64,000 nucleotides of DNA from Campylobacter sp. RM12651. Its GTDB lineage: Bacteria; Campylobacterota; Campylobacteria; Campylobacterales; Campylobacteraceae. Positions 62,454-64,000 of the stretch are shown piece after piece. Under the pieces are notes generated by a model, which made no database searches, was not told the origin of the DNA, and saw only the letters and a program-made list of their open reading frames with translations. The stretch lies in contig NZ_CP059600.1 in assembly GCF_022369475.1 (NCBI RefSeq), positions 310,001 to 374,000 on the forward strand, read 5' to 3'. Positions within the stretch are counted from its first letter, which is position 1; every line of letters begins with the position of its first letter. The position numbers and the translations under genes are program-made.

Positions 62454-62867
62454 ATGATTTTATACGATAATTTAGAAGAAATTACCTACCTTGAAAAACT
62501 AGCAAATCGTCTAAGCTCTAAAGATATTGAGCTTGTTTTAACTAACAATGATGAAATGCAAGAAATCAATAAAAATACAAGAAATATTGATAAAACTACT
62601 GATGTTTTAAGTTTTCCACACGATAATTCTTTTTTAGATACTAATTTTTTAGGCTCATTAGTTATTAATACCGAACTAGCAAAAACTAAAGCTTGTGAAT
62701 TAGGGCATAGTTTAGAAGATGAAATATCTTTATTATTTATTCATGGAATGTTACATTTATTAGGGTATGACCACGAAATAGATAATGGCGAAATGAGAGC
62801 AAAAGAGATTGAGCTAATAAAAGAATTTAATTTACCAACAAGCCTTATAGTAAGAACTTTAGATTAA
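62454..62867 (+). CDS. ybeY: Endoribonuclease YbeY (16S rRNA maturation)
   Basis: A 137-residue zinc metalloprotein. The site [12 protein letters not shown] (H-x3-H-x5-H) and TDVLSFPHD are diagnostic. It matures the 16S rRNA 3' end and takes part in ribosome quality control. The ATG at 62454 fits the family start; a TTG at 62439 would lie inside the hairpin. Confidence 0.92.
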   Translation: MILYDNLEEITYLEKLANRLSSKDIELVLTNNDEMQEINKNTRNIDKTTDVLSFPHDNSFLDTNFLGSLVINTELAKTKACELGHSLEDEISLLFIHGMLHLLGYDHEIDNGEMRAKEIELIKEFNLPTSLIVRTLD

Positions 62868-62916
62868 ATCTTTTTATGTAGAATGATAACTATTTTATTT
62901 TTTAAAAGGATATTCT

Positions 62917-63207
62917 ATGGAACAAAATGCTTTAGTTCAATTTTTACCATTAATCGTATTATTTGCGATTTTTTATTTTTTAATTATTCGCCCACAACAA
63001 AAACAAGCAAAAGCACATAAAGAAATGCTAAATTCACTTACTAAAGGTGATAAAATAGTTACCAATGGTGGTTTAATTGTTGAAGTTGTAAAAGCTGAAG
63101 ATGATTATTTAAAAATTAGATTAAATGATGATGTTGTTGCTAAATTAGATAAAAATTTTGTAGCTAGAAAAGTAGAAAACACAAATAATTCGGAAGCAAC
63201 AAAATAA
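62917..63207 (+). CDS. yajC: Preprotein translocase subunit YajC
   Basis: A 96-residue protein with one transmembrane helix (residues 9-27), then IIRPQQKQAKAHKEML and GDKIVTNGGLIVEV, typical of YajC. It associates with SecDF. AAAGGA precedes the ATG, and the stop overlaps the secD start by one base. Confidence 0.93.
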   Translation: MEQNALVQFLPLIVLFAIFYFLIIRPQQKQAKAHKEMLNSLTKGDKIVTNGGLIVEVVKAEDDYLKIRLNDDVVAKLDKNFVARKVENTNNSEATK

Positions 63208-64000
63208 TGCGTAATCAAAAAACAAAAAGTATCACATATCGTTTTTATGTTTTAGTTTTTGTTACACTTTTTGGCATATTTTTAAGTGTGCCAAGCTTTT
63301 TTTCTATAAATGGTCCTAAGATTAATTTAGGGCTTGATTTACAAGGCGGACTTCATATGCTTTTAGGTGTAGAAACCAATGAAGCTATAAAGTCTAAAGT
63401 AAAATCAATCGCTTCAAGTATTAATTATTCTTTTAATAAAGAAAATATTTTAACTGATGGATTTAAAAGTAATGATGGTGTAATACATTTTGAACTACTA
63501 GATAAAGATGATACTGCTAAAGTAGATAAAATAATTAAAGAACTAAAAGGCTTAAAAGTTAGTGTTAATAATTCTTTTTATGAGATTACTTTAACACCTG
63601 AAGAAGAAGTTCAAACTGCTAAATTTGCAATAGATCAAGCTGTAGAAACTATTAGAAATAGACTTGATTTATTTGGGCTTTCAGAGCCAACTGTTGCTAA
63701 ACAAGGTGAAGATAAAATCTTGGTTGAAATTCCAGGCGTAAAAACTGCTGAAGATGAGCAAAGAGCTAAAGATTTAATAGCTAAAGCTGCACATTTACAA
63801 CTAATGGAAGTAGATAGAGCTAAGGCTGATCAAGGCAATATGTTAAGTCCTGAAGAAGCAGCAAGTTATGGAGATATTATTTTACCTGATGTAAAAGATA
63901 AAAATATTAAATATGTTTTAAAAGAATTACCTATTTTAGATGGCTCTATGTTAATTGATGCTAGAGTAGGATTTTCTGATAAAACTGCTCAACCTGTTAT
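63207..64000 (+). CDS. secD: Protein translocase subunit SecD, 3' end outside window
   Basis: The first 264 codons of SecD. A transmembrane helix at residues 13-34 is followed by LGLDLQGGLHMLLGVE, the family signature, and by the start of the periplasmic P1 domain (AVETIRNRLDLFGLSEP). SecDF uses the proton motive force to pull exported proteins. The rest, including the remaining helices, and probably secF lie beyond the window. Confidence 0.93.
   Translation, partial: MRNQKTKSITYRFYVLVFVTLFGIFLSVPSFFSINGPKINLGLDLQGGLHMLLGVETNEAIKSKVKSIASSINYSFNKENILTDGFKSNDGVIHFELLDKDDTAKVDKIIKELKGLKVSVNNSFYEITLTPEEEVQTAKFAIDQAVETIRNRLDLFGLSEPTVAKQGEDKILVEIPGVKTAEDEQRAKDLIAKAAHLQLMEVDRAKADQGNMLSPEEAASYGDIILPDVKDKNIKYVLKELPILDGSMLIDARVGFSDKTAQPV

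Noticed and set aside
1-64000. CRISPR arrays, insertion sequences or prophage
   Set aside because: No regularly spaced repeats, transposase, integrase or phage structural genes were found on either strand.

Overview
This window is a stretch of chromosome from a low-GC member of Campylobacterota, most likely the genus Campylobacter. Gene orders known from C. jejuni recur: the run of rqcH-like (NFACT), small protein, cdsA, dxr, pgp1; the run radA, ftsY, thioredoxin-like lipoprotein, 5-FTHF cyclo-ligase, rny, dedA; and the run cheY, prmA, ftsH, psd-like, pssA, NYN protein. A CjaA-type cysteine-binding protein, FdhT/FdhU-type proteins, a carboxynorspermidine dehydrogenase and a poly-G tract point the same way. 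The species cannot be fixed from sequence alone.

Layout. 1-2.5 kb: a truncated lipoprotein gene with a 10-G run at its ribosome-binding position, then carboxynorspermidine dehydrogenase. 2.5-6.7 kb: a YceI protein, a tiny exported protein and three tandem paralogues with two EF-hands each. 6.7-11.4 kb: a ttrBCA-type tetrathionate reductase operon. 11.6-13.6 kb: two hypothetical genes behind a sigma-28-like promoter, whose products end like the EF-hand proteins. 13.7-16.7 kb: a complete cysteine-type amino-acid ABC importer. 16.9-19.9 kb: fdhTU (selenium/sulfur handling), a Bcr/CflA efflux pump and a DUF305 protein. 20-27.2 kb: a tightly packed seven-gene envelope operon (rqcH-like, small protein, cdsA, dxr, pgp1, NlpC/P60 hydrolase, metallophosphoesterase).

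27.2-33.8 kb: leuC, mobA and selC (tRNA-Sec), then four consecutive membrane diguanylate cyclases in an A-B-A-B order, then tRNA-Arg and tRNA-Leu. 33.9-38.8 kb: abgT-pepT, an outer-membrane barrel protein and two pseudopilins. 38.8-48.3 kb: housekeeping genes (radA, ftsY, tlpA-like, fau, rny, dedA, DUF535, rqcP-like, tsaE, lptB, rpoN, yggS). 48.6-53.4 kb: galE, truD, a three-gene unit of unknown function fused to rsmD, atpE and tRNA-Leu. 53.4-60.8 kb: cheY, prmA, ftsH, psd-like, pssA, NYN-RNase, leuA and a hypothetical gene. 60.8-64 kb: thiamine pyrophosphokinase and a PnuC-family transporter behind a TPP riboswitch, then rpsO, ybeY, yajC and the start of secD.

The most unusual content is the array of four diguanylate cyclases, the EF-hand family with its shared C-terminal tail, a repeated GTTAC-N5-GTTAC operator-like motif seen at three loci, the cysteine-less FrdB-like/HdrB-like pair upstream of rsmD, and the phosphatidylserine-decarboxylase homologue that appears to lack its self-cleavage Gly-Ser. 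No insertion sequence, prophage or CRISPR array was seen. All readings were made by eye from the sequence; no database search was run.
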